Below, one piece after another: positions 36,693 to 44,950 of a stretch of 64,000 bases of DNA. The notes below the pieces were generated by a model that was not told the origin of the DNA, searched no databases, and worked only from the letters and a program-made list of their open reading frames with translations. This DNA is from Schwartzia succinivorans DSM 10502 (GTDB lineage: Bacteria > Bacillota > Negativicutes > Selenomonadales > Selenomonadaceae), in contig NZ_FQUG01000006.1 in the NCBI RefSeq assembly GCF_900129225.1, positions 88,221-152,220 on the forward strand, in the 5' to 3' direction. Made by a program: the position numbers and the translations under genes. Position 1 is the first letter of the stretch. Each line of letters begins with the position of its first letter.

Positions 36693-37850
36693 ATGGACCG
36701 CTGGATACTGCATGTGGATATGGACGCATTTTTCGCGTCGGTTGAGCAGCGTGACCACGAGGAATACAGGGGAAAGCCTGTCATAGTCGGCGGCCTCGGC
36801 CCAAGGGGCGTCGTCTCCACCGCCTCCTACGAAGCGCGGCGCTATGGCGTGCACTCGGCTATGCCTATGGCCACCGCAAGACGGCTTTGCAGGGACGGAA
36901 TCTTTTTATCGGGGAGCTACGAGACCTACCGCGCCGTTTCGAAAAAGGTCTTTTCCGTGCTTTCGCGATTTTCCCCTGTTATAGAGCCTCTCTCCATTGA
37001 TGAAGGCTTTCTGGATATCACGGGGATGGAAGGACTTATGGAAAGCCGCAGGGAATACGGTCTCAGACTGAAAAAGGAAATATTTGAGGCAACGGGACTC
37101 GTCGCCTCCGTGGGTATCGCGCCGAATAAATTCCTTGCAAAGCTTGCATCGGATTTGGAAAAGCCTGACGGCCTCGTAATAATCGAAAAAGAAGACATCA
37201 TGCGCGTGCTTTCGCCGCTCCCTGTGAGACGAATCTGGGGCGTGGGAAAGAAAATGAACGAAAGGCTCGCCCTTCTTGGCATAAAAACAATCGGCGAACT
37301 GGCGAATACGGATATAAAAATCCTTGAGGAAAATCTGGGAACCCATGCGGCACGTCAGCTTTATGAGCTGTCCCACGGCATTGACAACCGCCCCGTAGAG
37401 CCTGAGCGGGAGGTTAAATCCATCGGCCGCGAGGAAACCTTCACAGAGGATATATACAAAAGGGAAGATATAGACAAGGCGCTTTTGTATCTGGCGGAGC
37501 AGGTGGGGTGGCGGCTTCGGAAGGCAGGGACAATGGCGCATACCATTCAGCTGAAAATTCGATTCGGAGATTTCTCTACCTATACAAGGAGGAAAACCCT
37601 GGAGCAGCCTACGGCATACGACGAGGAAATATATGAAACGGCAAAGGAGCTGTGTTCATCTGTAACAATGCCGAGAGGCATGGGAGTTAGGCTTCTTGGC
37701 ATAAGCGGCAGCGGCCTCGGCACATCCTCGGAAATCTCCCTTTTCTCCGCAAGGGATACACAGAAAAAAGAAAAGCTGTACGGAGCGATAGACGACCTGA
37801 AGGCACGTTTCGGCGAAGGCATAGTGACAAAAGGAAATCTGATTAGGTAG
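36693..37850 (+). CDS. dinB: DNA polymerase IV (Y-family)
   Basis: A 385-residue translesion polymerase. Catalytic acidic residues lie in HVDMDAFFASVEQ (about residues 7-19) and PLSIDEGFLDITG (about 105); VVSTASYEARRYGVHSAMP is the fingers signature, VASVGIAPNKFLAKLASD the palm end, and IWGVGKKMNERLALLGIKTIGEL the thumb. The little-finger domain follows (SIGREETF). The ATG at 36693 follows GGGGGGAG. It is third in the unit with the DAK2-like protein and the SNF2 helicase, which suggests a DNA damage or replication-stress role. No LexA box is evident before the operon. Confidence 0.95.
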   Translation: MDRWILHVDMDAFFASVEQRDHEEYRGKPVIVGGLGPRGVVSTASYEARRYGVHSAMPMATARRLCRDGIFLSGSYETYRAVSKKVFSVLSRFSPVIEPLSIDEGFLDITGMEGLMESRREYGLRLKKEIFEATGLVASVGIAPNKFLAKLASDLEKPDGLVIIEKEDIMRVLSPLPVRRIWGVGKKMNERLALLGIKTIGELANTDIKILEENLGTHAARQLYELSHGIDNRPVEPEREVKSIGREETFTEDIYKREDIDKALLYLAEQVGWRLRKAGTMAHTIQLKIRFGDFSTYTRRKTLEQPTAYDEEIYETAKELCSSVTMPRGMGVRLLGISGSGLGTSSEISLFSARDTQKKEKLYGAIDDLKARFGEGIVTKGNLIR

Positions 37851-37865
37851 GGAAAACATGGCAGG

Positions 37866-37975
37866 GTACTCCCTCCGTCACGCTTCCAGCGTGCCACCTC
37901 CCTCAATGAGGGAGGCAGAAAAAGCCCCCCTCATTGAGGGGGGTGCCCTGGAAGGGCGGGGGGAGTACCAGGGAG
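37866..37975. repeat. REP-like palindromic repeat after dinB
   Basis: CTCCCTCCGTCACGCTTCCAGCGTGCCACC, then CCTCA-AT-GAGG and CCCCCCTCATTGAGGGGGG hairpins and GCCCTGGAAGGGCGGGGGGAG. Several nested hairpins lie on one strand. Confidence 0.85.
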
Positions 37976-38120
37976 AGTGTTGATTACAAGCGTCCAGGTG
38001 CGGGGAGTACAGCAGCACTGTGTGTGGCGTGCCCTTAAAGGGCGCACAGTACCATGCTTGGGTATTCTGAATGGCGGGGGAGTACCGAAGGTCGCAAAAA
38101 AACGAAATGGAGACTTTCAA

Positions 38121-38489
38121 ATGTCACTGACATACAACAAAAAACTCATTCCGTTGGCAAAAGCATTAAGAACAAAAATGACAAGGCAGGAAAGACATTT
38201 GTGGTACGATTTTCTACGTAATTATCCAATACGTTTTCAACGGCAAAAAACCATTGATAACTACATTGCTGATTTTTACTGCCATAAAGCCAAACTTGTT
38301 ATTGAGATTGATGGCAGTCAGCATTACACAGAAGAAGGACTGGAATACGATGAAATTCGTACCAATATTCTGCAAGAGTACAGACTGGAAATTATCAGAT
38401 TTACTAATGTGGATATTGACAGAAACTTTGTGAATGTATGTCAGGCAATAGATAATAAAGTAAAGCAGGTACTGAGCACCACTCCGTAA
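38121..38489 (+). CDS. DUF559 (Vsr/MutH-like fold) endonuclease-domain protein
   Basis: A 122-residue protein with the DUF559 layout: LRTKMTRQERHLWYDFLRN, FRQKTI-type strand (IRFQRQKTIDNYIADFYC), then the nuclease core VIEIDGSQHYTEEG and the end RLEIIRFTNVDI. The Asp/Glu-x-Asp and Gln residues correspond to the PD-(D/E)xK-like active site. Start 38121 (ATGTCACTG) is preceded by GGAGAC. REP-like palindromes lie immediately on both sides. Its target is unknown. Confidence 0.85.
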   Translation: MSLTYNKKLIPLAKALRTKMTRQERHLWYDFLRNYPIRFQRQKTIDNYIADFYCHKAKLVIEIDGSQHYTEEGLEYDEIRTNILQEYRLEIIRFTNVDIDRNFVNVCQAIDNKVKQVLSTTP

Positions 38490-38511
38490 GAGGTTCGTGA
38501 TGCAACTGACA

Positions 38512-39145
38512 CTCCCTCCGTCACGCTTACAGCGTGCCAAGCCAACATGCCACTGGCATGTTGACACCTCAGCGAGGGAGGCTCCAAAAGCCCCCAACAT
38601 AGAAGGAAGCAGATAAAAGTTCTACTCAAAGAGTGGTACTCCCTCCGTCACGCCTTCAGCGTGCCAAGCCAACATGCCACCGGCATGTTGACACCTCATG
38701 GAGGACACTCTCTCCGTCACGCCTTCATTTAGCAAAGCCAACATGTCACCGGCATGTTGACACCTCAGCGAGGACACTCCCTCCGTCACGCTTCCAGCGT
38801 GCCAAGCCAACATGCCACCGGCATAGTGACACCTCAGCGAGGGAGGCTCCAAAAGCCCCCAACATATAAGGAAGCAGATAAAAGTTCTACTCAAAGAGTG
38901 GTACTCCCTCCGTCACGCCTTCAGCGTGCCAAGCCAACATGCCACCGGCATATTGACACCTCAATGAGGGAGGCCTCAAAAGCCCCCATTGAGGAGTGCT
39001 AAGGAAGGATGATCAGCATGACGGCAGCTCCAATAAAATCCACTTCATTTAGTGGTGCTAAGGAAAAATGATAAATATGTCGGCAGTTCCAATAAAAGCC
39101 CCCCTCATTGAGGGGGGTGCCCTGTAAGGGCGGGGGGAGTATTGT
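38512..39145. repeat. Cluster of REP-like palindromic repeats
   Basis: At least five copies start near 38512, 38640, 38705, 38777 and 38900, with a shorter sixth at about 39095-39145. Each has CTCCCTCCGTCACGC, a CGCTT..AGCGTG hairpin, GCCAAGCCAACATGCC-AC-GGCATGTTG, then CCTCA..GAGG. Bases 38580-38640 and 38845-38905 are also near-identical (AAAAGCCCCCAACAT, AGATAAAAGTTCTACTCAAA), so larger blocks were duplicated. Unit lengths differ and no unique spacers or cas genes are present, so it is not CRISPR. Bases 39146-39504 hold no supported gene apart from the microprotein frame below. Confidence 0.88.
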
Positions 39146-39425
39146 AGGAGATCGCAATACATCTAAAAATGATAAGCCTAAAGGTGGAGATACGTTACCA
39201 CCACTATTGGAAAGGGTTCGGAGGAGAATCGAATAACTCAAAAAAGATATGAAAACGACAAGAAATGCCCCCACATACATCAAAAGCCCGGAACATAGGC
39301 ATGAAGAAAATAATCAAGATTGTCCGTAGTAAATACTTCCGCAATTCCATTGGAACACCATGAAAAAGAGGAAGTCGCTTGGCTTCCTCTTTCAGTTTAA
39401 TCGTTGTCTCCTCAAAACTCTTTAG

Positions 39426-39488
39426 CTCAATCGGGGATATCATCTCCAAAGCGTTTTTCTACCCAGTCTGGGTGATTTGGATTATGCA
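39426..39488 (-). CDS. Possible 20-residue microprotein
   Basis: A frame starting MHNPNHPDWVEKRFGDDIPD with ATG at 39488 and a GAGG-containing upstream stretch (AATGAGGTTTTGACC). It follows the small Asn/His-rich gene by 16 bases and shares its Asn/His/Pro taste. An overlapping frame (MEMISPIELKSFEETTIKLKEEAKRLP from 39449) could instead be the real product. Low certainty. Confidence 0.3.
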
Positions 39489-39504
39489 TGGTCAAAACCT
39501 CATT

Positions 39505-39660
39505 TTACTTATGAGTGTTGTGATGTGCGGCGTTGTTTGGATTGCACTGATTTGCGTGGTTATTGGCTGCTGCCGTGTGTGCGGAGTTGTTGGGATTGCT
39601 TTGGTTAGCGTGGTGATTCATTTGGGATTGTGTATGAGTGTTTCCTGATACTTTAGCCAT
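39505..39660 (-). CDS. Small Asn/His-rich tandem-repeat protein
   Basis: A 51-residue protein with a strong ribosome binding site (GGAGGTG, 7 bases before ATG 39660). It begins MAKVSGNTHTQSQMN and contains two near-identical 14-residue copies, NHHANQSNPNNSAH and NNHANQCNPNNAAH. I do not recognise a family with assigned function. It sits at the edge of the AT-rich island, on the same strand as the XRE regulator. His and Asn bias could suit metal binding, but that is a guess. Confidence 0.7.
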   Translation of the reverse strand: MAKVSGNTHTQSQMNHHANQSNPNNSAHTAAANNHANQCNPNNAAHHNTHK

Positions 39661-39900
39661 CAACTGCACCTCCTTTCATTAACTTGTGTCATGCTTGTTG
39701 CTTTTTCACCCTTTCAGACACCTGTATGGTTAAATATCGAGAACAAGTCGCTTTTGCAAAAAAATAAATTGGGTTGATTATATTCCTGCCTCTTGAATTG
39801 CTAAATCCGAATCTTTAGCCATCATAAAAGGTGCCTTCGCTTTTTGATGAATTAAGATTATCATCAAAGAACGAAGACGACAAACAATTCGTAGTTGTAT

Positions 39901-40560
39901 TTAAAACTGTATGGTGGATGTGAAACCTATTAACGAAAGATAATGTAAATAGTCTTTATGTGAGAGCCATGGATTATTGATATTATGCGGCATCCCTGAT
40001 GAACAAGTTAATCCCCAAGTCTTAAACATTTTATCAATCCAAGCTTTCGAAACTTGTTCTTTATTCCCGTTAAATTCTTTCAATTTGTTTATGCACCAAA
40101 CATAATCTGCCGGAGTGTCTAATGCGAATTTTACGCCATATTCATCAAGAACAGACCAAAACTTCACCGCATCCTTTTTGTCTGCATTTAAAGTTTTATA
40201 GCTATCCATTTCATTTTTGGAAAGCCTTAGAATAACAGTCATTTTATTATTGCAATCTATAAGCGCTCGTTTCATGACTTCTTTAACCTGATTGCTTTCG
40301 CGTTCCATCCGAGCCTTATAATATGGGGTAAAATCAATGTATAAGTCGTAATGTTTTTCGTCACAATATAAATCTGGCAAAGCAACATCAAGGGCAGATG
40401 AAAGTGCTTCCAAAGTATCAATCGGAGGCATAATCTTTCCTTTTTCGATACGTCCCACATTTTGTTGTGTCATATGTGCTTTTTTAGCGAGTGTTGTTTG
40501 TGTTAAACCGCGAAGTTTACGATAAAACTTCACATTTTCGCCTATAGCTTTAGCATTCAT
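39901..40560 (-). CDS. XRE-family regulator with unknown C-terminal domain
   Basis: A 219-residue protein. Residues 1-65 form a Cro/C1 helix-turn-helix (FYRKLRGLTQTTLAKKAHMTQQNVGRIEKGK). The remaining 150 residues (from YDLYIDFTPYYKARMERESN to the end) match nothing I recognise. It is divergently transcribed from the PLD/AAA+ gene across a 133-base promoter region, and probably represses that operon and itself. The region is visibly richer in AT than the flanking housekeeping genes. Bases 39661-39900 hold no supported gene. Confidence 0.82.
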   Translation of the reverse strand: MNAKAIGENVKFYRKLRGLTQTTLAKKAHMTQQNVGRIEKGKIMPPIDTLEALSSALDVALPDLYCDEKHYDLYIDFTPYYKARMERESNQVKEVMKRALIDCNNKMTVILRLSKNEMDSYKTLNADKKDAVKFWSVLDEYGVKFALDTPADYVWCINKLKEFNGNKEQVSKAWIDKMFKTWGLTCSSGMPHNINNPWLSHKDYLHYLSLIGFTSTIQF

Positions 40561-40591
40561 AAATACATTCCTTTCAATATAGGTATTCTTT

Positions 40592-40651
40592 GCTGTCTAA
40601 AAATATTGACCTATTTCTGGATTACTGCTACACTATATTAAGCCGTCTAAA
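40592..40651. promoter_or_regulatory. Promoter with flanking direct repeats, island operon
   Basis: TTGACC (40606-40611), 17 bases, TACACT (40629-40634) drive the plus-strand operon. Direct repeats GCTGTCTAAA (40592) and GCCGTCTAAA (40642) flank the promoter 50 bases apart, and ATAGGT/ACCTAT form a wider inverted pair. These are candidate operators for the divergent XRE protein. Confidence 0.55.
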
Positions 40652-40693
40652 TTTTGCATTTTATTTTTGGAATAATGTAAGGGGGATAATAGT

Positions 40694-42853
40694 ATGGCAG
40701 AAAATCAAGTAATAAGTCTATTTGGAAATGAAGAATTACCTAAAGTAGTAAATGGTAATAATTCTACAATTAATAACAAAATAAAATGTCATTGGGTAAA
40801 TTATAAAGACACGACTATGGAATGTCCATTAAGTCTTTTTGATGGGTATCAGGATTTAAAGGTTATATCATTTTCGTATAATTTTGGATTTATTGCACAG
40901 CTAACAGAAAAATTTGAGCAATCACAAATTATTCTTGGGGCAGAATTTATTGCTTCAAAAATGAATAAAACGATAGTAAACCAGATGAAAGAAGTAATGG
41001 CCAATGCTGATGAATTACGCTTGAATCTTCATCGAAATAAGAAATTGGCTAAACGGGTTGTTGAAGAAGTAGTGGAAATTCGGTGTCCGTTGATGGTGAT
41101 AGACCATCGAAAAATATATCTGTTAAAATCGGATGGTGACCGAAAGCGCGTAATTATGCCGTCTGCTAATATTTCTGCCCGTGCCTGGACAGGACTTAAT
41201 CAAATTGAGAACTTTAATGTTAGTGATGATCCGGCATTATATGATGTATATTTAGCTGAATTTGAAACTGCTTGGGAATTGTCGGAACCTGTAGTTCCGA
41301 ATGCGCGAGTCACAAAAGAAATAAACGAAAAATCAATTGATGAACTTCCGGATAAAGATGTATCAGGAAAAGAAACGGAAATATATTCTGTTGAATCTGA
41401 TAATCCCATACTGGAAAATGCCACCAAAGCTGTAATTGACAAGGCTATCATTGTAAAAGAAGTCGATGATATGGAAACAAAGCTTGAAATTATTGAATAT
41501 GATAAAGATATGGAAAAATTAAAACAGTTTCATGCTGAGATACTAAAGGAGCTTAAATTAAAAAACAATAGAAATCAAATACAGCTTGTCCCTAAGATGA
41601 TAGAGGAATATCGCTTTAACGCAAATAAAATTAGTAAGAAAAAAATGAATTTTGAAAAGAAATCGGTGGCATATCCTCGTATGATAGTAGATTACTCAAC
41701 AGAGGAGATTTTTTTAGACAAACAAAAGATGGATTTGTCTCCAACTGATGATGCTGTAAAAAATGACATTAAAGAGATGCTTGCAGTTTTTTCAAACTTT
41801 GATAATTTTATTGGACAAGTTAATAAAGCAAGGGAAAATTTTTTTAAACTAATGGTTGCGTTATTTTCCTCACCGTTTAATGCAAAGCTTCGCTGTGTTG
41901 CGTTTTTAAAAGATAAAGCAACTCAGGGCCTGCCATTGTATATCTTGTTAAACTCCCCTAGAGCAAATTGCGGTAAAACCTTTATGGTTAGGTATTTCCT
42001 GAAAATGATGACGGGTAAAAAGCAGCTTGGTTATAAATTTGAAAAAATAAAATCAAAAGAGTTGGAAGCTTTTTTGAAAAGTGATGAAGTACAGCATAAG
42101 GGTATTCCGATTTTTATTGATGAGGTAACTTCTGCTTTTAAAATATCGTTTTCGGGGATGATTAGAACAGTAGATTCTTGTGAAGAGGAATTTCGGGAAT
42201 GTCAGCCGTTGACGATATTTGCTTCCAATGATGTACCTAAACCTGACGAACCTTTGCGAAAAAGAATGGTATTTATGAATTTTGATATTGGACTGCCAAG
42301 TGATGTAATGCCGCGCGAAATGGATACAATAGGCAGACAGTTAGTTAATCGGGTAAATACTGCGTTTTATCGCAAATATTTATCCTATATGCTTCCATAT
42401 GTAACGGGTGAATTACGTAAAATGACTACAGGCGAAGGACTTACAGATGAATACTCTCCGGAGCTTATGAAAAAATCGTCCGAAATTATTATTGAAATAA
42501 TAAAAGGATATGGGTTTGAGATTCCTGAGTATATGAAAATTTTATCCTGGGATACTGATTATGCAGCAAATTCCCAATCAATTTATGAAGATGAATTAAA
42601 CAAAATAATTGAACTATACAAGACGGATAGAAAGCTGTTTAATATCGATGAAAGATATGTTACTATTTGCTTGAACGATGATGGAACAGGCTCTAAAATG
42701 ATATCAAACTGGGTAAACCTTCTCCCTGGTGAAATTCAAGCAGAAAAACTTCCTAATTTTAAAATTCGCATGAATCGTAAAGCATTGGAAAAGCATCTTG
42801 ATTATCATTTTGAAACAGGCCTCCGCGCGAAATTAAAAGACTGGTTTTCATAA
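40694..42853 (+). CDS. PLD-like domain fused to an AAA+/SF3-like ATPase
   Basis: A 719-residue protein with two parts. Residues about 45-205 resemble a phospholipase-D-type nuclease module with one HxK motif (VIDHRKIYLLKSD, about 136-146) followed by RVIMPSANISARAWTGLNQIENF. Residues about 210-300 are an acidic linker. Residues about 370-620 resemble an SF3/D5-type helicase ATPase: NSPRANCGKTFMVRYFLK (P-loop GKT about 427; its first Gly is replaced), IPIFIDEVTSAF (Walker B about 473), LTIFASNDV (sensor 1) and EPLRKRMVF (arginine finger). A nuclease-helicase or replication-type role on DNA is inferred. GGGGAT precedes the ATG. The resolvase-like gene follows by 20 bases. Confidence 0.72.
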   Translation: MAENQVISLFGNEELPKVVNGNNSTINNKIKCHWVNYKDTTMECPLSLFDGYQDLKVISFSYNFGFIAQLTEKFEQSQIILGAEFIASKMNKTIVNQMKEVMANADELRLNLHRNKKLAKRVVEEVVEIRCPLMVIDHRKIYLLKSDGDRKRVIMPSANISARAWTGLNQIENFNVSDDPALYDVYLAEFETAWELSEPVVPNARVTKEINEKSIDELPDKDVSGKETEIYSVESDNPILENATKAVIDKAIIVKEVDDMETKLEIIEYDKDMEKLKQFHAEILKELKLKNNRNQIQLVPKMIEEYRFNANKISKKKMNFEKKSVAYPRMIVDYSTEEIFLDKQKMDLSPTDDAVKNDIKEMLAVFSNFDNFIGQVNKARENFFKLMVALFSSPFNAKLRCVAFLKDKATQGLPLYILLNSPRANCGKTFMVRYFLKMMTGKKQLGYKFEKIKSKELEAFLKSDEVQHKGIPIFIDEVTSAFKISFSGMIRTVDSCEEEFRECQPLTIFASNDVPKPDEPLRKRMVFMNFDIGLPSDVMPREMDTIGRQLVNRVNTAFYRKYLSYMLPYVTGELRKMTTGEGLTDEYSPELMKKSSEIIIEIIKGYGFEIPEYMKILSWDTDYAANSQSIYEDELNKIIELYKTDRKLFNIDERYVTICLNDDGTGSKMISNWVNLLPGEIQAEKLPNFKIRMNRKALEKHLDYHFETGLRAKLKDWFS

Positions 42854-42873
42854 TTGAAAGGTTGATTATATCA

Positions 42874-43482
42874 ATGAAAAAAATTGATAATATTTACATA
42901 TATGCAAAACAGAAAGACAACATAGAAGAACTGAAATATGTCCTCCTAAATATTGATGCATTTCATAGGTGCGATAATGTTTATATTAGTCAAGAACCGA
43001 GACGAAGCTTTACTGAGCTTGAAAAAATAAAGGAAGTAATCAAAGAGAATGATGTTTGTATTATAACAAACCCTGCATCGTTAGGACTAAATGAAGCTGA
43101 AATTGTCAAGCAAATTGAGTGGTTTATTCAAAAGCCGAGGATATTGTTGATATACGATTTTTCGGCTACATACTCATGGGGTATTTACCAGCCTATGAAT
43201 CAAGCTATTCTTCAAACAATACAGCAATCGGTATTAATTCAGTCAGGAAAGCATATTGTAAAAATGCCGGAAAACAGAAAATCGAATGCAGGGCGAAGTC
43301 GTGTAGACTTTCCTGAAAATTGGGAAGAACTATATGACGAATGGGAAAGGAAAATAATAACGTCTAAGGAATTCTTGGAGAAATCAGGGTTAAAAAGAGC
43401 TACTTTTTATAATATGATAACGGAATATAGAGAAATTAAAGAGGAAAAAAACAAGTTTTATAATTCATACAAAACACTATAA
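42874..43482 (+). CDS. Resolvase-like protein without catalytic serine, with C-terminal HTH
   Basis: A 202-residue protein. The N-terminal part (IYIYAKQKDNIEELKYVL, EVIKENDVCIITNPASLGLNEAEIV) aligns by eye with serine recombinases (YARVSTxDQ..., GDxLVVxxLDRLGRN), but the active Ser position reads Lys/Gln and the RLGRN arginines are replaced (SLGLN). The C-terminal GRSRVDFPENWEELYDEWERK...LKRATFYNMITEYRE matches the DNA-binding end of small resolvases. It is probably a DNA-binding partner of the ATPase and not an active recombinase. ATG at 42874 is chosen; a TTG at 42862 abuts the GAAAGG site. Confidence 0.7.
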   Translation: MKKIDNIYIYAKQKDNIEELKYVLLNIDAFHRCDNVYISQEPRRSFTELEKIKEVIKENDVCIITNPASLGLNEAEIVKQIEWFIQKPRILLIYDFSATYSWGIYQPMNQAILQTIQQSVLIQSGKHIVKMPENRKSNAGRSRVDFPENWEELYDEWERKIITSKEFLEKSGLKRATFYNMITEYREIKEEKNKFYNSYKTL

Positions 43483-44217
43483 GGTGGGTTGCTGGGGAAT
43501 GTTTATAGTCATTCTAAGAAATAAAACCTTTCTTTATATTCCCGTATACTGGTGGCTAAGAACAAATAAAGGTTAAAATAACGCAGATATGTCCGCTACT
43601 GGGACCACCAGCTGAGAGCATTAAGCATTTTGTATGTTTATTTTACACAGAAAAAATGGCTATCATGTTTCGATTACGTCTGAATGGGATGAATTTTAAT
43701 GTATTTTCGTCAGACGATGAATCGGTCGTTACGGAGTAGCATGGTCTACGCCGAGTATCAGCTGACACAGCATGGCGGAAAAAGACAAGGAAAAAGACCA
43801 CACAAAAAGGACCTACCGCAAGCAGTAAGTCCTTTTCAAAGATGGGGTCCAAAATGCCGTCGGCAATATCTGCCTAAACCTGCATGTGCAGGTGGGTACC
43901 CTAAGCCGTGTCTTTGATCATCGTCCTAAACGCTACATCAGCCACATGGTTCAAATCAGGTTCCCTGAAGGTAAAAGTCGGTTAGACATCAATATCTGCC
44001 AACGCACACCCCAGACGTTTCCTTCTTCACCTGTATAGTAGCACAAAGCAATGGCCAAAACAAGTCTTGACAAAGCGTTATGGCAGTGCTTTTCGAGCGT
44101 TTTTTATTGGATTTTCGGAAAATGTTTTTCATATTTAATATACCTCGGTCAGAATTGGGAAAACTGTACGGGAACGCAATGATTTCGGGAGAACGGGGGA
44201 GCGAATCTCATTTTAGG
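43483..44217. other. Gene-free stretch at the island's right edge
   Basis: No supported gene. A hairpin AAAGGAC-C-TAC..GTA-A-GTCCTTT lies at 43805-43838 and could terminate transcription on either strand. An inverted pair CTGGTGG/CCACCAG spans about 43549-43610. Short frames on both strands (for example 43643-43852) have no coding signs. This may be decayed mobile DNA, but no transposase motif is readable. Confidence 0.5.
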
Positions 44218-44247
44218 TTGGCAAAACTTGAATTAATGCGTTATAAT
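44218..44247 (+). promoter_or_regulatory. Promoter matching the parAB promoter
   Basis: TTGGCA (44218-44223), 18 bases, TATAAT (44242-44247). The segment TTGGCAAAACTTGAATTAATGCG closely resembles the parA promoter (TTGGCAAAATCTGAACTATG), so both derive from one repeat family. Confidence 0.6.
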
Positions 44248-44283
44248 CATTAGATAGAATCTACGGATGAAAGGAAGAAAAAA

Positions 44284-44643
44284 ATGGCAAACAAGTTCAG
44301 CGTAGCCGTCCATTACAATGATGTCCTGGGCTATATCGAATATGATGAGGATACACATAAAGCTGTTGTAACGCTGCCTGATGAAAAGGGCAAAAAGCTC
44401 GCGGAGGAATATCTCGGCACAACCCATAAAATCAACGTACCTCAGAGCAATCTCGTTGATTTCAAGGAAGAAACCATTGACCCGCTGGCGGATGTAAGAA
44501 GCTTTCAGATTGCGCTCACACGTATCTGGGAGGAGACTGAGGTCTACGTTGACTGGAGCCGTCCGGTAGAGTTCATTAAAAAATATCCGACTCTCGACAG
44601 CCTGCCGAAGGGCGGAGAGCATTTCGAGCTTTCGGAAAACTAA
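44284..44643 (+). CDS. Conserved-looking hypothetical protein
   Basis: A 119-residue acidic soluble protein beginning MANKFSVAVHYNDVLGYIEYDED and ending with a segment including WEETEVYVDWSRPVEFIKKYP. GAAAGGAAG precedes the ATG. I do not recognise the family. GC content is like the housekeeping genes and unlike the neighbouring island. It has its own promoter and a terminator. Confidence 0.75.
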   Translation: MANKFSVAVHYNDVLGYIEYDEDTHKAVVTLPDEKGKKLAEEYLGTTHKINVPQSNLVDFKEETIDPLADVRSFQIALTRIWEETEVYVDWSRPVEFIKKYPTLDSLPKGGEHFELSEN

Positions 44644-44661
44644 AGCTGTACTATGAATTAA

Positions 44662-44695
44662 AGGGCACTGACTCTTATTGAGCCGGTGCCTTTTT
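44662..44695 (+). terminator. Terminator after the 119-residue gene
   Basis: AAAGGGCAC...GTGCCTTTTTC. The gap to the next gene (44696-44950) contains no further recognised element apart from GAGGGAGGGG before the start. Confidence 0.7.
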
Positions 44696-44950
44696 CTATG
44701 CTCAGTGCCGGAAAACTCCAAAACGCAATAGTGGGATTCTGAGCATCACTCTGATATTTGTTGCTGTCCCGGAGATATACGACCGCGTAATACGTACATA
44801 TATGTATACAATATACCACTATGAAAACCATGTACAATTAGGAAATGTCCACTTATAATGTTAAATGTCTTATTTTGTATATCGGAGATGGACGTGCGGT
44901 ATGTTCAGAGTGGATTCTGCCCGCCCGGAGTTCTCCGAGGGAGGGGTTTT

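Noticed and set aside
38512-39145. Possible CRISPR array
   Set aside because: Units vary in length, copies are adjacent or internally palindromic, no unique spacers, and no cas genes.
39784-39870. 28-residue minus-strand frame with MMAKDSDLAIQEAGI
   Set aside because: No ribosome binding site and too short to judge; it may be a gene fragment.
39901-43482. Prophage
   Set aside because: No capsid, terminase, portal, lysis or integrase gene is present; the island has only three large genes.
43643-43920. Possible transposase remnant right of the island
   Set aside because: No DDE or HUH motif and no inverted ends could be read; left as a gene-free stretch.
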